Part shown: positions 50,578-60,404 of the stretch, piece by piece | How the letters are laid out: each line of letters opens with the position of its first letter | Position numbering within the stretch: the stretch's first letter is position 1 | Source of the DNA: Erwinia_E haradaeae_I | Lineage (GTDB): Bacteria; Pseudomonadota; Gammaproteobacteria; Enterobacterales; Enterobacteriaceae | Direction: 5' to 3' | Assembly (NCBI RefSeq): GCF_900698925.1 | Contig: NZ_LR217713.1 | Coordinates: forward strand, 682,001-746,000 | DNA: 64,000 nt | Translations under genes and position numbers: made by a program | Notes under the pieces: generated by a model | What the model was told of the DNA's origin: nothing | The model's input: only the letters and a program-made list of their open reading frames with translations | Database searches by the model: none

Positions 50578-50893
50578 AAGACTCACATCCACTTACGTTA
50601 AATGATTCGACAACACGCATAAAATCAATATGATGTATTTTGGGTTTAAACGGATGTCTTTGCATTGCATGCACCCTAACCTTAGTTTCTATACCATCAA
50701 CAACTAAAGAAAGAGCGTTTTTATAAAAACCAGTTTCTAACTGAAGATTCATTACAGATTTTTCAGCTATTTCAATAGCCAATAAAGGTTCATTGCCACC
50801 GTATACAATTGCAGGAAACCTATTAGATATGCGTAGCCGGCGGCTCGAACTCTTGCCACACTTCTTACGAATGGAAGCATGAATAATGAGCAT
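50576..50893 (-). CDS. rplY: 50S ribosomal protein L25
   Basis: Binds 5S rRNA in the large subunit. The protein is 105 aa; the E. coli short form is 94. The core is clear: KCGKSSSRRLRISNRFPAIV, LAIEIAEKSVMNLQ, MQRHPFKPKIHHIDFMRV. After the normal end (HIDFMRV, E. coli HIDFVRA) an extra tail of about 11 residues (VESFNVSGCES) runs to a stop inside the terminator hairpin. The original stop has evidently been lost and translation continues to the next one. The whole gene sits between the arms of a 101-bp inverted repeat. Confidence 0.95.
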   Translation of the reverse strand: MLIIHASIRKKCGKSSSRRLRISNRFPAIVYGGNEPLLAIEIAEKSVMNLQLETGFYKNALSLVVDGIETKVRVHAMQRHPFKPKIHHIDFMRVVESFNVSGCES

Positions 50894-51631
50894 TATTACG
50901 TCCTTTTAGTTTTAAATATCTTTTTACACACCATATAAAATAAGTCTAATTTGTATGATATATAAATTAGAAAATCACATAATGCTGAGTTTACAATTGA
51001 ATTAATGAAGCAATAATTGCATAACTATATGACTGAAACCAATCACTGTACACAATTCAAGCGCAATAAAACAATTACTTTAAATATAAAGTACTTATTT
51101 GGATACTTAATGCATAAATATTATCTGTATACTATCAATAATAGTAAAGAAGTAAATTAGAATCAATATTCTTATTTATACTAAACCCTTATTTTTCTTA
51201 TAAAAATTTCATTAAAATTTTTAAAATGATATCAATCTCACTTTTATAGTATAGTCTAACAAAAAAATAGTATAATTCATATATCTTTAAAATCTTCATC
51301 AAATTCTTACAAATATAAAATCTAAAAATAAAAAAATACATTATTTTTCTTTATCAGAATTCATATAGGTATTTCATTCAATATTTTATTATTTAATAAA
51401 ACTAATATAATAATTCTTTTTATATTTTTATAAAAATTTTAACAAGAAAATTTATTAAGAAATATAAAATATTTATATTAAATAACTAAAGCTCGAGGCT
51501 AAGTTATTGCATCATCATTATTATAACAATAATCAAATTCTATAAAAAATAGATTGATTATCGTCTGATCCAAAACTCAATTTCTTATCACTGCAATGCT
51601 TTTTACTATAATACCATATAATATATAAATA
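50894..51631. other. Spacer upstream of rplY
   Basis: 738 bases holding the right arm of the inverted repeat (51103-51203) and otherwise AT-rich DNA. The rplY promoter should lie here; several AT-rich -10-like hexamers make it impossible to choose one. No gene. Confidence 0.5.
51103..51203. repeat. Right arm of the perfect 101-bp inverted repeat
   Basis: Reverse complement of 50384-50484. It lies 210 bases upstream of the rplY start, so the two arms bracket rplY and its terminator (618 bases between the arms). Confidence 0.93.
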
Positions 51632-51707
51632 TGGTGCCCGAACTTGGAATCGAACCAAGGACACGGGGATTTTCAGTCCACTGCTCTACCAACTGAGCTA
51701 TCCGGGC
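51632..51707 (-). tRNA. pheU: tRNA-Phe (GAA) with an anticodon-stem mismatch
   Basis: 76 bases with encoded CCA. Anticodon loop CTGAAAA (GAA at 34-36), T-arm CTTGG TTCGATT CCAAG, acceptor GCCCGGA/TTCGGGC with one G-U. The anticodon stem is GTGGA/TCCCC, so position 28 (U) faces 42 (C). E. coli has GGGGA/TCCCC. Otherwise the tRNA is normal. It stands alone. It is likely the only tRNA-Phe, since one anticodon serves both codons. Confidence 0.95.
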
Positions 51708-52849
51708 AAATACTTATACAAAGTATATATGAAAAAACTATCTATCAACTAATTATAAATGAAATTTACAACTTTAAAAAATACATAATTACATTTAGAT
51801 TATAGAACATTACTCAAAATTTTATAATTAAATTATTAATCCAATGAAGTGAGTATTCAATATAATAAATATTCTATAAATTTCTAATTTATGAAACTAT
51901 AAAAATTCTTAAAATATAAATTTTAATTTATAATATTAGATAAGTCTCGATTTATCTGAATTTAAAAATTCATACTTTAATAACCTCTAAATATAATTAG
52001 ATTCATTATAAAACCAAATTCAATAAAATATTGTCTTTTATTATAAAATAACCAGTCTCTTCATATATCTAAGTAAAAATATCTAATAGTTTTTATATTT
52101 TAAAAAACGTTGAAATTATAATTCTTTAATTATTTTATTGAATTTAATAATTTTCAGTAAAATAATGAACAATATGTTATCTTCTTACTGCTTAATTAAA
52201 GTTAGAATTAAAATAATCATTTTTATCAATATAGCTCTCACTAAGCCATTTATTAAAAATTTATTTATATTTTATATAATATCATATCTTATATGTATAT
52301 TACCACTCTTCACTTTATGAAAATTAATATTACATTCAATCTTTCGTAAAAAGACATCCACTATATCTTATATAGTAATACATAAACAGTGATGATGTTA
52401 ATATGAACTATCTTTATCCTAAAGATCCATTAATTCACTATATTTAATTTTAATATATATACTTTTTTTAATTGAGTTAGTTTTACTTCCATCAAAACTT
52501 TTAAAAAATCTTATCCATCATCTCAAAAATAATACATCAAAATATGCTAATTTTCTAGCTTCTTTATCATGCATAAATAATTATTCAAATTATAATACTT
52601 GCATAATAAAGAAGCTAGAAAATTTTTAACATTATACATGTAATAATTTAAAAAATATATACGGTTCTACTGCAATATACATATAATATTCAAGTTTCAT
52701 CCACTATTAGAACTACTAAATGAATATCTTAAAACTAAAAAATTAAACCATATACATAGGAAATGAGTTCATAACTCATATATATAAAATGTAAAAAAAA
52801 CAAAAAATCAATATGTAAATAAAATGTCTTCTTGCAGTAACGTCTCAAA
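51708..52849. other. 1.1-kb spacer between tRNA-Phe and tRNA-Leu
   Basis: No gene. A 60-codon plus-strand frame at 52138-52320 is Ile/Lys/Phe-rich, has no ribosome site and no family resemblance, so I do not call it. It contains one long hairpin (52549-52624). Confidence 0.5.
52549..52624. terminator. 25-bp hairpin downstream of cysT-leuZ
   Basis: 52549-52573 pairs with 52600-52624 at 24 of 25 positions (apex side TATCATGCA against TGCATAATA), loop 26 bases. It lies about 225 bases after the minus-strand tRNA-Leu, so it may end the pgsA-cysT-leuZ transcript. The distance is long for a terminator, and a lost gene may have lain between. Confidence 0.4.
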
Positions 52850-52935
52850 TGGTACCCGGAGCGGGACTTGAACCCGCACAGCTATAAGCCGAGGGATTTT
52901 AAATCCCTTGTGTCTACCAATTTCACCACCCGGGC
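52850..52935 (-). tRNA. leuZ: tRNA-Leu (TAA)
   Basis: 86 bases, long variable arm, encoded CCA. Anticodon TAA in ATTTAAAAT; stem AGGGA/TCCCT. Matches E. coli leuZ. Order pgsA-cysT-leuZ is the E. coli order with glyW missing. Confidence 0.96.
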
Positions 52936-52949
52936 TTAAAATTACATAG

Positions 52950-53023
52950 TGGAGGCGCGTCCCGGAGTTGAACCGAGGTAGGCGGATTTGCAATCCGCAG
53001 CATAACCATTCTGCCAACGCGCC
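52950..53023 (-). tRNA. cysT: tRNA-Cys (GCA)
   Basis: 74 bases with encoded CCA. Acceptor GGCGCGT/ACGCGCC, anticodon loop TTGCAAA in stem GCGGA/TCCGC, T-arm with one U-G pair. 14 bases from tRNA-Leu. Confidence 0.96.
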
Positions 53024-53334
53024 TTACATTTTACCAATAAAATCAACTTATTAAGTTTAAAAATTGATTAAAATCGATCTAAACTGCATAAAATACAACA
53101 AAAAATAAAAAACTAAAATTCCACAAGCTAGTATTCACCGTCTCATGCTTAATTTAAGAAATAACGTATAATTTTATTATATCATAAAAGCATGACTTAT
53201 ACTTTTACATTTTCTAATTTTATTCTATACAGTTATAAAAAATCAATTAATTTAAAATTAATAACTCAAATAGAAGATAAAGTCAATATAATTTTCTATA
53301 AAAAATACCTTTTTCTACATATCTATAATATTTA
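53024..53334. other. Spacer pgsA-cysT: glyW slot is empty
   Basis: 311 AT-rich bases. E. coli has tRNA-Gly(GCC) here. No cloverleaf or glycine anticodon arm is visible on the minus strand. Confidence 0.5.
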
Positions 53335-53883
53335 TTAATGTTCAAATAAATTACTACGTGCAGAATTTAAATATTGAAACATTGACCAAACTGTTAACAT
53401 TGTGGAAATATATAATGCCGCGATTCCAATTCTTTCAACCATACCATCTGGACGCCAAAGTAATGCGAATAACGCTAACATTTGTACAGTAGTTTTGATC
53501 TTGCCTATCCATAATACTGAAACACTACTACTTTTTCCTCGGCCTGCCATCCACTCACGCAAAGCAGAAATAATAATTTCCCTCGCAATTATTGATAAAG
53601 CTGGTAGCGTAATTAACCAAGAATGAAAATATTCAACTACTAATACTAATGCAATGGTTACCATAATTTTATCTGCTACTGGATCCAGAAACTCTCCAAA
53701 TCGCGTAGTTTGTTTCCATCGACGCGCTAAAAAACCATCGAACCAATCAGTAATAGATGCAAATACAAAAATCAATGCACATACTAATGGAGCCCAACGA
53801 CATGGTAAGTAAAAAACAAATACAAAAAATGGAATAAGCCCTATACGACATAAAGTAAGTAAGATTGGAATATTAAATGGCAT
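53335..53883 (-). CDS. pgsA: CDP-diacylglycerol-glycerol-3-phosphate 3-phosphatidyltransferase
   Basis: Committed step to phosphatidylglycerol and cardiolipin in the inner membrane. The protein is 182 aa as in E. coli, with several membrane helices. The CDP-alcohol phosphotransferase motif is complete: Asp46, Asp49-Gly50, Ala53-Arg54, Gly63, Asp67, Asp71 (TDWFDGFLARRWKQ...FGEFLDPVADK). In E. coli uvrC precedes it and glyW-cysT-leuZ follow; here the tRNAs remain and uvrC does not. With PssA and Psd in the same window, both main phospholipid branches are represented. Confidence 0.97.
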   Translation of the reverse strand: MPFNIPILLTLCRIGLIPFFVFVFYLPCRWAPLVCALIFVFASITDWFDGFLARRWKQTTRFGEFLDPVADKIMVTIALVLVVEYFHSWLITLPALSIIAREIIISALREWMAGRGKSSSVSVLWIGKIKTTVQMLALFALLWRPDGMVERIGIAALYISTMLTVWSMFQYLNSARSNLFEH

Positions 53884-55747
53884 AATTATGCTAACGTGCT
53901 AACTGTTCTTGATAAAACTAATTATTATCAGACTGGTCTCAAAAGTACAGATAATAATCTTACATTATGCAAATCCCCTATCCAATCCTACGTATATATC
54001 TTAATATAATGATAAACTTTAACTATAATGATATCTACCACAACCTCTTGTTTATCAAACATGCACTTTTCTTGTTTTTATTAACTATGAGAAGAGATCA
54101 TCTTCATTATCTTAGAGAAAAGGTACACTTCATACTCTAATTAAAAACAAAAAATATACCTCATACTAGTCATTCTGATAATCAACTATTTCAACCTTTT
54201 TCTTGTTCACAGACTTCTAAATCTATTTTTTTAAACCCCATCACAACACTAATATATAGTTTATGATATAGGATATGGCATGAATTAATAGCCTAAAATA
54301 AAAAATATTAAATCATTTTATCTCTAACGTAGATATAAATAAAATGGACTACGATAGACTCTAGTAGTTCCGATAGCAATATCGTCATAAACGAAGTATA
54401 TCTTTTTTAAAGCACTTGTGACTTACACTTAGTTAAAAGTCAATATTATCTTATTTTTTCTTAAAACTCATATAGATATGAGTATTAACTAGAAAATATA
54501 TGAAATAAATAAGATATGATTACTTTAATTACTTTAAAAAATTAAAAATTATAGAACAATATAAAAATATTATTGATATTGCTCCGATTTACATAAAAAG
54601 TATGCAGAATATAAATATACAAATAGTGAGTAATATTAAACAATCTAAATTAAGCTAAATACAATCAGCTTTTTTTTAAATACATCTGAGTCCAGTAAGT
54701 AAAAATACAAAATGAATATTATTATTAATAATATATCTACTATCTAATAACGAATTCCGTAAGACTATTCTTTACACATTACACCTATCAGATCGGATCT
54801 TTTATCCTTTTATTTTATCAATCCAGACATAGAATAGAACATTCTTCAGCTACTACTCTCAACTGAATTAATGTAAAGTTTGGTGTATCATGAAAACTAT
54901 TAAACTAAATAGTATCAGGATTCATTATACAATACTTAAATAACTAACCATATTCAGCGCTTTAAGAGCTCCATACGCTATATAAATATATGAAAAAATC
55001 AATCAAGTAAACAGGATCCAATCATGATATAAGAATGATATATCTGATAAATATTACAACTCACTAAAAGGATGCATAAAATTAGTCTCATTAAAAACTA
55101 CTCAATCTATTCATTAAGTACTTGTCATTCAGAAAGCAATAGATAATGTGATAATTAAATGAACTTTACTCTGAATCATACTACAGTGAGATATTTTGAG
55201 TACAATCCATAGATTTACCAATTAAATCTTATTCTATAATAAGTCGTTGTCTCTCGGAAAAATAAAATATATGTTATCTTACTCTTATATAATTTCTTAT
55301 CAAATAAAATAGAGTGGAATTCTCTCAATTTTCTAATCTAAGAATATAAGAAATGTATCATTTTTAATTATAAAAATTACTAAATTAGTATAAATTACTA
55401 AAAAATTTTAGTACAATACGATTTAAATAAAATTAAAATATTAAAAATAGTTTTATACAAAATATGCCACTATAAAAAATAAATACGACATCAATAAAAA
55501 AATAAAATTTTAGCACTTAAAAATAAGATTTGACCTATAGTGATGTCATTGTTATGAATAATGACTTTTTTGCATAAATTTCTCATAAATCCAATCATTA
55601 AACTATAAAAAACCATTCTTAGTAGATTATCTTTTAAGATAAAGCACACTAATTCATTTATGCCATCTTAATCTGCAGCATTTCTCTTTAAAAGAAATAA
55701 ATAAAACACCTCTGTCAAAAAAGATAATAATATGACTCAAATATCAC
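53884..55747. other. 1.86-kb spacer upstream of pgsA: uvrC graveyard
   Basis: E. coli uvrC is about 1.83 kb and lies directly upstream of pgsA on the same strand; this interval is almost exactly that length. A weak trace of the 3' end may be at 53963-53988, where the minus strand GGATTGGATAGGGGATTTG then CAT fits the UvrC ending GLAEK...SLKH with a deletion. No other UvrC peptide is readable, so the call rests mainly on position and length. Confidence 0.35.
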
Positions 55748-56014
55748 TTACCCTATAACAAACTCGCGCGTTTGATTTCTCTGTTGAATTATGGATACTA
55801 TTCTTTGTAGATCAGTATCTTCTGGTACTTCATAATGCATTAACCAATTTAATAAATCTGGATCATTACTCTGCAATAAACGAAGAAATATCTTTTGATC
55901 ATTTTTACTCAAAAAATCGAAATCATGCTGAAAAAAAGGCATAATCAATAAGTCAAGTTCTCTCATGCCACGACGACATGCCCAATAAATTCGCGATTTA
56001 TTTTTAATATCCAT
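55748..56014 (-). CDS. sdhE: Succinate dehydrogenase assembly factor SdhE
   Basis: Small cytosolic protein that promotes covalent FAD attachment to SdhA (and FrdA). The protein is 88 aa as in E. coli. The functional motif RGMRELD is at 15-21 and is followed by IMPFFQHDFDFLS and DPDLLNWLMHYEVPED. No start ambiguity. It is isolated; its E. coli neighbours ygfX and ygfZ are not seen. Its presence implies a flavinylated SdhA elsewhere, consistent with ubiquinone synthesis (ubiF) and aerobic respiration. Confidence 0.95.
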   Translation of the reverse strand: MDIKNKSRIYWACRRGMRELDLLIMPFFQHDFDFLSKNDQKIFLRLLQSNDPDLLNWLMHYEVPEDTDLQRIVSIIQQRNQTREFVIG

Positions 56015-56454
56015 ATAACATACTCTCGATTAAATAATAATCATGCTATTCTATTAATGTGGAAAAATTCTTTATAAAATTATTACACACTTCATAAAAT
56101 AATTGAATATCCTCAATTCATGCTATAATAATCTCACTTTAGTATAGAAATAATTAAATATCTACATCTCCTAATTCTTACATGTGTAAAAATCCTAATC
56201 GGATATAGCAATTTTATACAATAGAACTAACTTTAGCCATAATTCTGATTTGCATAGATTTTATGATATACATAAATAAAAATAATACCCATGAAAACCT
56301 TGATCATATAATATTAATTATTTTTTTAAATTCATACATTTAGCTATAACTTCTCTAAGTGAAATAACTCATACTCATCTATTTCCCATTAAAGAACATC
56401 CCATTAGATTGTTTTATTAACAAGACACTAAATCATTTCCGGAGAAAATAATAG
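56015..56454. other. Spacer sdhE-folE (divergent)
   Basis: 440 AT-rich bases expected to hold two divergent promoters. I see no gene and no distinctive structure. Confidence 0.5.
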
Positions 56455-57120
56455 ATGTCAATGATAAGTGCAGAAGCTAAGCTCGTGCATACAGCTTTAC
56501 TAGAACTTAATCTAGAAACCCCATTAAAAGAATCACATTCTAACATAGATAAACATGCTCGTAAGACATTAATTTCTCATTATATAACGAAAATTCTAGA
56601 AGTTATGAGTCTTGATATACAAGACCATAGTTTGATGGAAACGCCACAACGTATAGCTAACATGTATGTAGATGAAATCTTTTCCGGCCTAAACTACGCA
56701 AACTTTCCTAAAATTACATTACTTAAAAATAACATGAAAATTGATGAAATAGTTATAATACGTAATATTTCCTTAACTAGTACATGCGAACATCATTTCA
56801 TGATGATTGACGGTAAAGCTACTGTAGCTTATATTCCACAAAATACAGTTATTGGATTATCTAAAATTAATCGTATCGTACATTTTTTTTCCTCTCGACC
56901 CCAATTACAAGAGAGATTGATTCAGCAAATCCTAGTTGCATTACAAATACTTCTAAATACTTGTAATGTAGCAGTATCAATTCAAGCAAGACATTATTGT
57001 GTTAAAGCCCGTGGCGTGCGTGATAAAGCAACGACAACCACAACAACCTCGTTAGGAGGCTTATTCAAATCTAATACGCAAACCCGACAAGAATTTCTAC
57101 AATTATTAAGTAATAATTAA
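56455..57120 (+). CDS. folE: GTP cyclohydrolase 1
   Basis: Converts GTP to dihydroneopterin triphosphate, first step of folate synthesis. The protein is 221 aa (E. coli 222). Zinc ligands are Cys111, His114 and Cys182 (TSTCEHHFMMIDG; ARHYCVKARGVRD). The segments SLMETPQRIANMYVDEIFSGL and IGLSKINRIV match strongly. The N-terminus (1-40) is the most diverged part. ATG has GGAG about 12 bases upstream. Other folate genes are outside the window. Confidence 0.97.
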   Translation: MSMISAEAKLVHTALLELNLETPLKESHSNIDKHARKTLISHYITKILEVMSLDIQDHSLMETPQRIANMYVDEIFSGLNYANFPKITLLKNNMKIDEIVIIRNISLTSTCEHHFMMIDGKATVAYIPQNTVIGLSKINRIVHFFSSRPQLQERLIQQILVALQILLNTCNVAVSIQARHYCVKARGVRDKATTTTTTSLGGLFKSNTQTRQEFLQLLSNN

Positions 57121-57746
57121 TAATAATACAATAACTAATTATATTTATTTATAGTTACACAATAGAATAATCAAAAACTTAAAAAATAAAATATTAATAA
57201 AATACTTATAATAGAATCCTGACGATAATCTAAAGTTAAACGTAATATTACATATTTATATCATCAAATCAAGGTTATAACCTTTAACGTAAATGACAAT
57301 AACTATTAATATAACTTATTGTATTTTAATAACATAAAACTTATGTAAGAATATAAACTCATCTATATTTACATTATGAATTAATACTGACATGCTTCAC
57401 AGCCTTAAAAATTTATATATCTCTCTTAAAAAGAGCATTAATGATTTAATTTACCCAATCAAATACACTCCACTATCTATTTATTAAGATATATCAGCCT
57501 TATAAATATAATTTAACTTCTTAGAGAAAACCTATGTCTTTCTTCAAGAAAACGCGTTGTGTTCAACAAAAGTGATATTAATTAAAACAATCTATTAATA
57601 AATTTATATAAAAAGAATATGATAAGATATTAATCATATTATTAAATATTCAAAATAATTCAGTATAAATCACATAACGATATCTCCTAAATTTTATAAT
57701 AATCTAATTAATATAGATCAGAAACAAAATACCATGAGATCATAAA
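57121..57746. other. Spacer folE-dolP (convergent)
   Basis: 626 AT-rich bases without a gene. Unlike the other convergent pairs here, no strong hairpin is visible. Confidence 0.5.
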
Positions 57747-58319
57747 TTAATGTACAATAGTAAATATTGTGGTTACATTCTGCACACCGTGTACATGCTC
57801 GGCAATATCTACCAATATTCTTGCCTCCTCTTTGGTAACTAAGCCTAATAAAAACACTTCACTAGATTCAGTATGAACTTTAACGTGTGAAAACTTAACC
57901 TTTTTATTACTCAAAAATTGTGAACGAACTTTAGTGCTAATCCAAGCGTCAAACGAAGCGGTACCTAAACTTACATTTTTTTTTGTACGAATTGCATTGT
58001 AGACTGAAGTAGTACCTTTAACACTCATAGCAATCTCTTTGGCATGCTGAACCAACTGAGTGTCAAGAGCTTGACCGGTTAATAGTACCATTCCCTGATA
58101 ACAAGTAGCTGCAATATTTGTCATTTTATGTATCTTTTGGTCTTTACGCAACGCCTTAGTTACCCGATATTCTAAAATTTGATCATCTACTTGAGTACCT
58201 GTAGTTCGTGGATCAGTAACAACCTGAGCTGCTACTGCGGTGCTTGTAACTAATGCAGCTGCACACCCTTGTAACATACACAAGTTACACATTAATACCA
58301 AAAAAGATACTACCTTCAT
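57747..58319 (-). CDS. dolP: Outer-membrane lipoprotein DolP (YraP)
   Basis: Outer-membrane lipoprotein with two BON domains; in E. coli it binds anionic phospholipid and supports the BAM complex and envelope integrity. The protein is 190 aa from the ATG at 58319 (E. coli 191). The lipobox is LQGC with Cys19, and the next residue is Ala, which favours the outer membrane. BON1 is about 45-115, BON2 about 120-190 (IRTKKNVSLGTASFDAWISTKVRSQ). An in-frame GTG at 58325 would add two residues but has no ribosome site; AAAGGAG lies seven bases before the ATG. A possible trace of the diaA end (VNYLYL against DNTLFP) lies just upstream. Confidence 0.93.
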   Translation of the reverse strand: MKVVSFLVLMCNLCMLQGCAAALVTSTAVAAQVVTDPRTTGTQVDDQILEYRVTKALRKDQKIHKMTNIAATCYQGMVLLTGQALDTQLVQHAKEIAMSVKGTTSVYNAIRTKKNVSLGTASFDAWISTKVRSQFLSNKKVKFSHVKVHTESSEVFLLGLVTKEEARILVDIAEHVHGVQNVTTIFTIVH

Positions 58320-58325
58320 ATGCAC

Positions 58326-60404
58326 ACTCCTTTGAAATAAATCCTACAAAACAAGCTTTTTTATTTATTAGATAAAGATAATTAACAATACATATATGAC
58401 TACATTAACTTCCAGTTAATACTTTAAAAATAGTAATTTTTATCCTTTTCTAAGACAAAACTATCATCTACAAATACTTATAATTAATTAGAAAATACCG
58501 AACCTCACTTAATTAATCTATTTCAAAAATTATAGAATATTATGACAATTAACTAATATTTTAATATCAATAATAGAATATTGTTTTTCTAAAAACAGCT
58601 AACATCTACTAAAATAGCTCCAAATTTTAGTAGTATACAATACTTAATTCTTACAATAAGTATTGTATTAATAATACACATCTCAAATAACGTAACGATA
58701 GAAACTATGGTATGGTACTTGTTAGAATATAATATAGCACTGCATTAAGTCACAATATTATATAAATAAAAGGCGATCTAAAACATTATTAAAACCAATA
58801 TAACTTAACGTTAAGTGACATACTTACTGGTACTCTTTACACCTTAATATCTACTATTAAACATACTTGATTTTACAAAACCTGATCCATATCGAATTAC
58901 ATAAAATAATTTTATTATTGACATAAATAAAAGATACTGATTCTACTTATATTCATTAATGTTGATGATTTTACAATCATAATAATATTCCATGAATACC
59001 CTATGATCACAAGATATAAAACCTTGATCTTATAATTAGAAAAAAATTTATTTAACAAAAACGTCGATTTATTTAAAATCCTACTACATAAAAAATAAAA
59101 AATAAAATATATATATTATACATCATTAAACAATACAATAAAATTGTTCTGCTTACTACTTATCACTTATCTCTTTCTGCACCCAGCCTAATAACTTAAA
59201 ATATTATTTTAATATTATGTAATTAAAATATTAATGATATATAACTTATTTGTAATCATATACTGCAATATATATTTAAATTCTCTCCAGCTACTAAGAT
59301 GATAAGAATCTACACAATAATCATGCATGTATACCATCATTGAACAGCCTAATATAATATATATATTCATATTAAATATATAAAAAAATCATATTATAAA
59401 GCGATTTTTAATGAATTATTAGATCTATCTCACTAATTCAGTAGAATGATTAAGAAGAAGGCACTCCCAAATATATAATAAAATTAGTCGTATAGTGATA
59501 CTAGCCTTTTATTAAAATCTAATTACTAATTTTATTTATATAGATATAATAAGAATTATTCATAAGTTAAGGATTACCAATTATACAAATAACAAAAAAA
59601 TATGAGCATGCTTGCTTTTTTTACATATAACTATGTAATAGAAAATATGTATTTTCCTTGATCACCTAGTCAGAATATTACTATATATTTATCATTCTTT
59701 AGTTCAGAATCAAATATATATTATAAACATTCTGATATAAATTAGTTACTATACAACTGATAAAATTATTAAGAATTTTCTATATAATATCACCTCTTCT
59801 TACACCTTTTCTTCAAAAATTACACCAAATACAATAAATTTTTTAATCACTATTGTAGATATTCGGGTATAAAAATATCTATTATTATTTCATCTAACAT
59901 CAATCCAATTCTTCAACAACAGAAATCTAAAAAAATAAAACATCTCACTATTAGTGAATAAATATATTACATCTATACTATAATTTTTTAATATCACTCA
60001 TTTCATATTAAGCCTTAGCGCTATCACTGAACATCCTGTTTTTTTATTCAGATTACGTTTCATGATCAATAAAAGAAACTATATTGATTAACTATCTCAA
60101 GAAATATGATATATATATTAAGTTATTCTCGATATGACATAATAACATATATATAGAATACTCATTTCATAAAAAATAAAAAAAGAAATATTAGATTTAT
60201 TTTTTAAACAACCTAAGTTTATCTATAATCTCAATATCACATACACTCATATTCTTTTTCACAAAAACTATGAAAATAAAAAAAACTAATAATAATTATT
60301 TATTATTTCATGCCAATATACATTATAAAAATAATTTCTCCTCAATCAAAGAATCCGCTATTGATTAATGTTATTAAAGAACGACCCTTGACAACTATCA
60401 ATGC
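58326..60404. other. 2.1-kb spacer dolP-pssA
   Basis: E. coli has diaA, yraN and lpoA upstream of dolP. Nothing readable remains except a faint diaA-like end. A hairpin CTACTAAAAT/ATTTTAGTAG (58606-58615 with 58624-58633) lies about 290 bases upstream of dolP. No gene. Confidence 0.45.

Noticed and set aside
52138..52320. 60-codon plus-strand frame, hydrophobic, in the tRNA-Phe to tRNA-Leu spacer
   Set aside because: Ile/Phe/Lys-rich as expected from random A/T, no ribosome site, no known relative.
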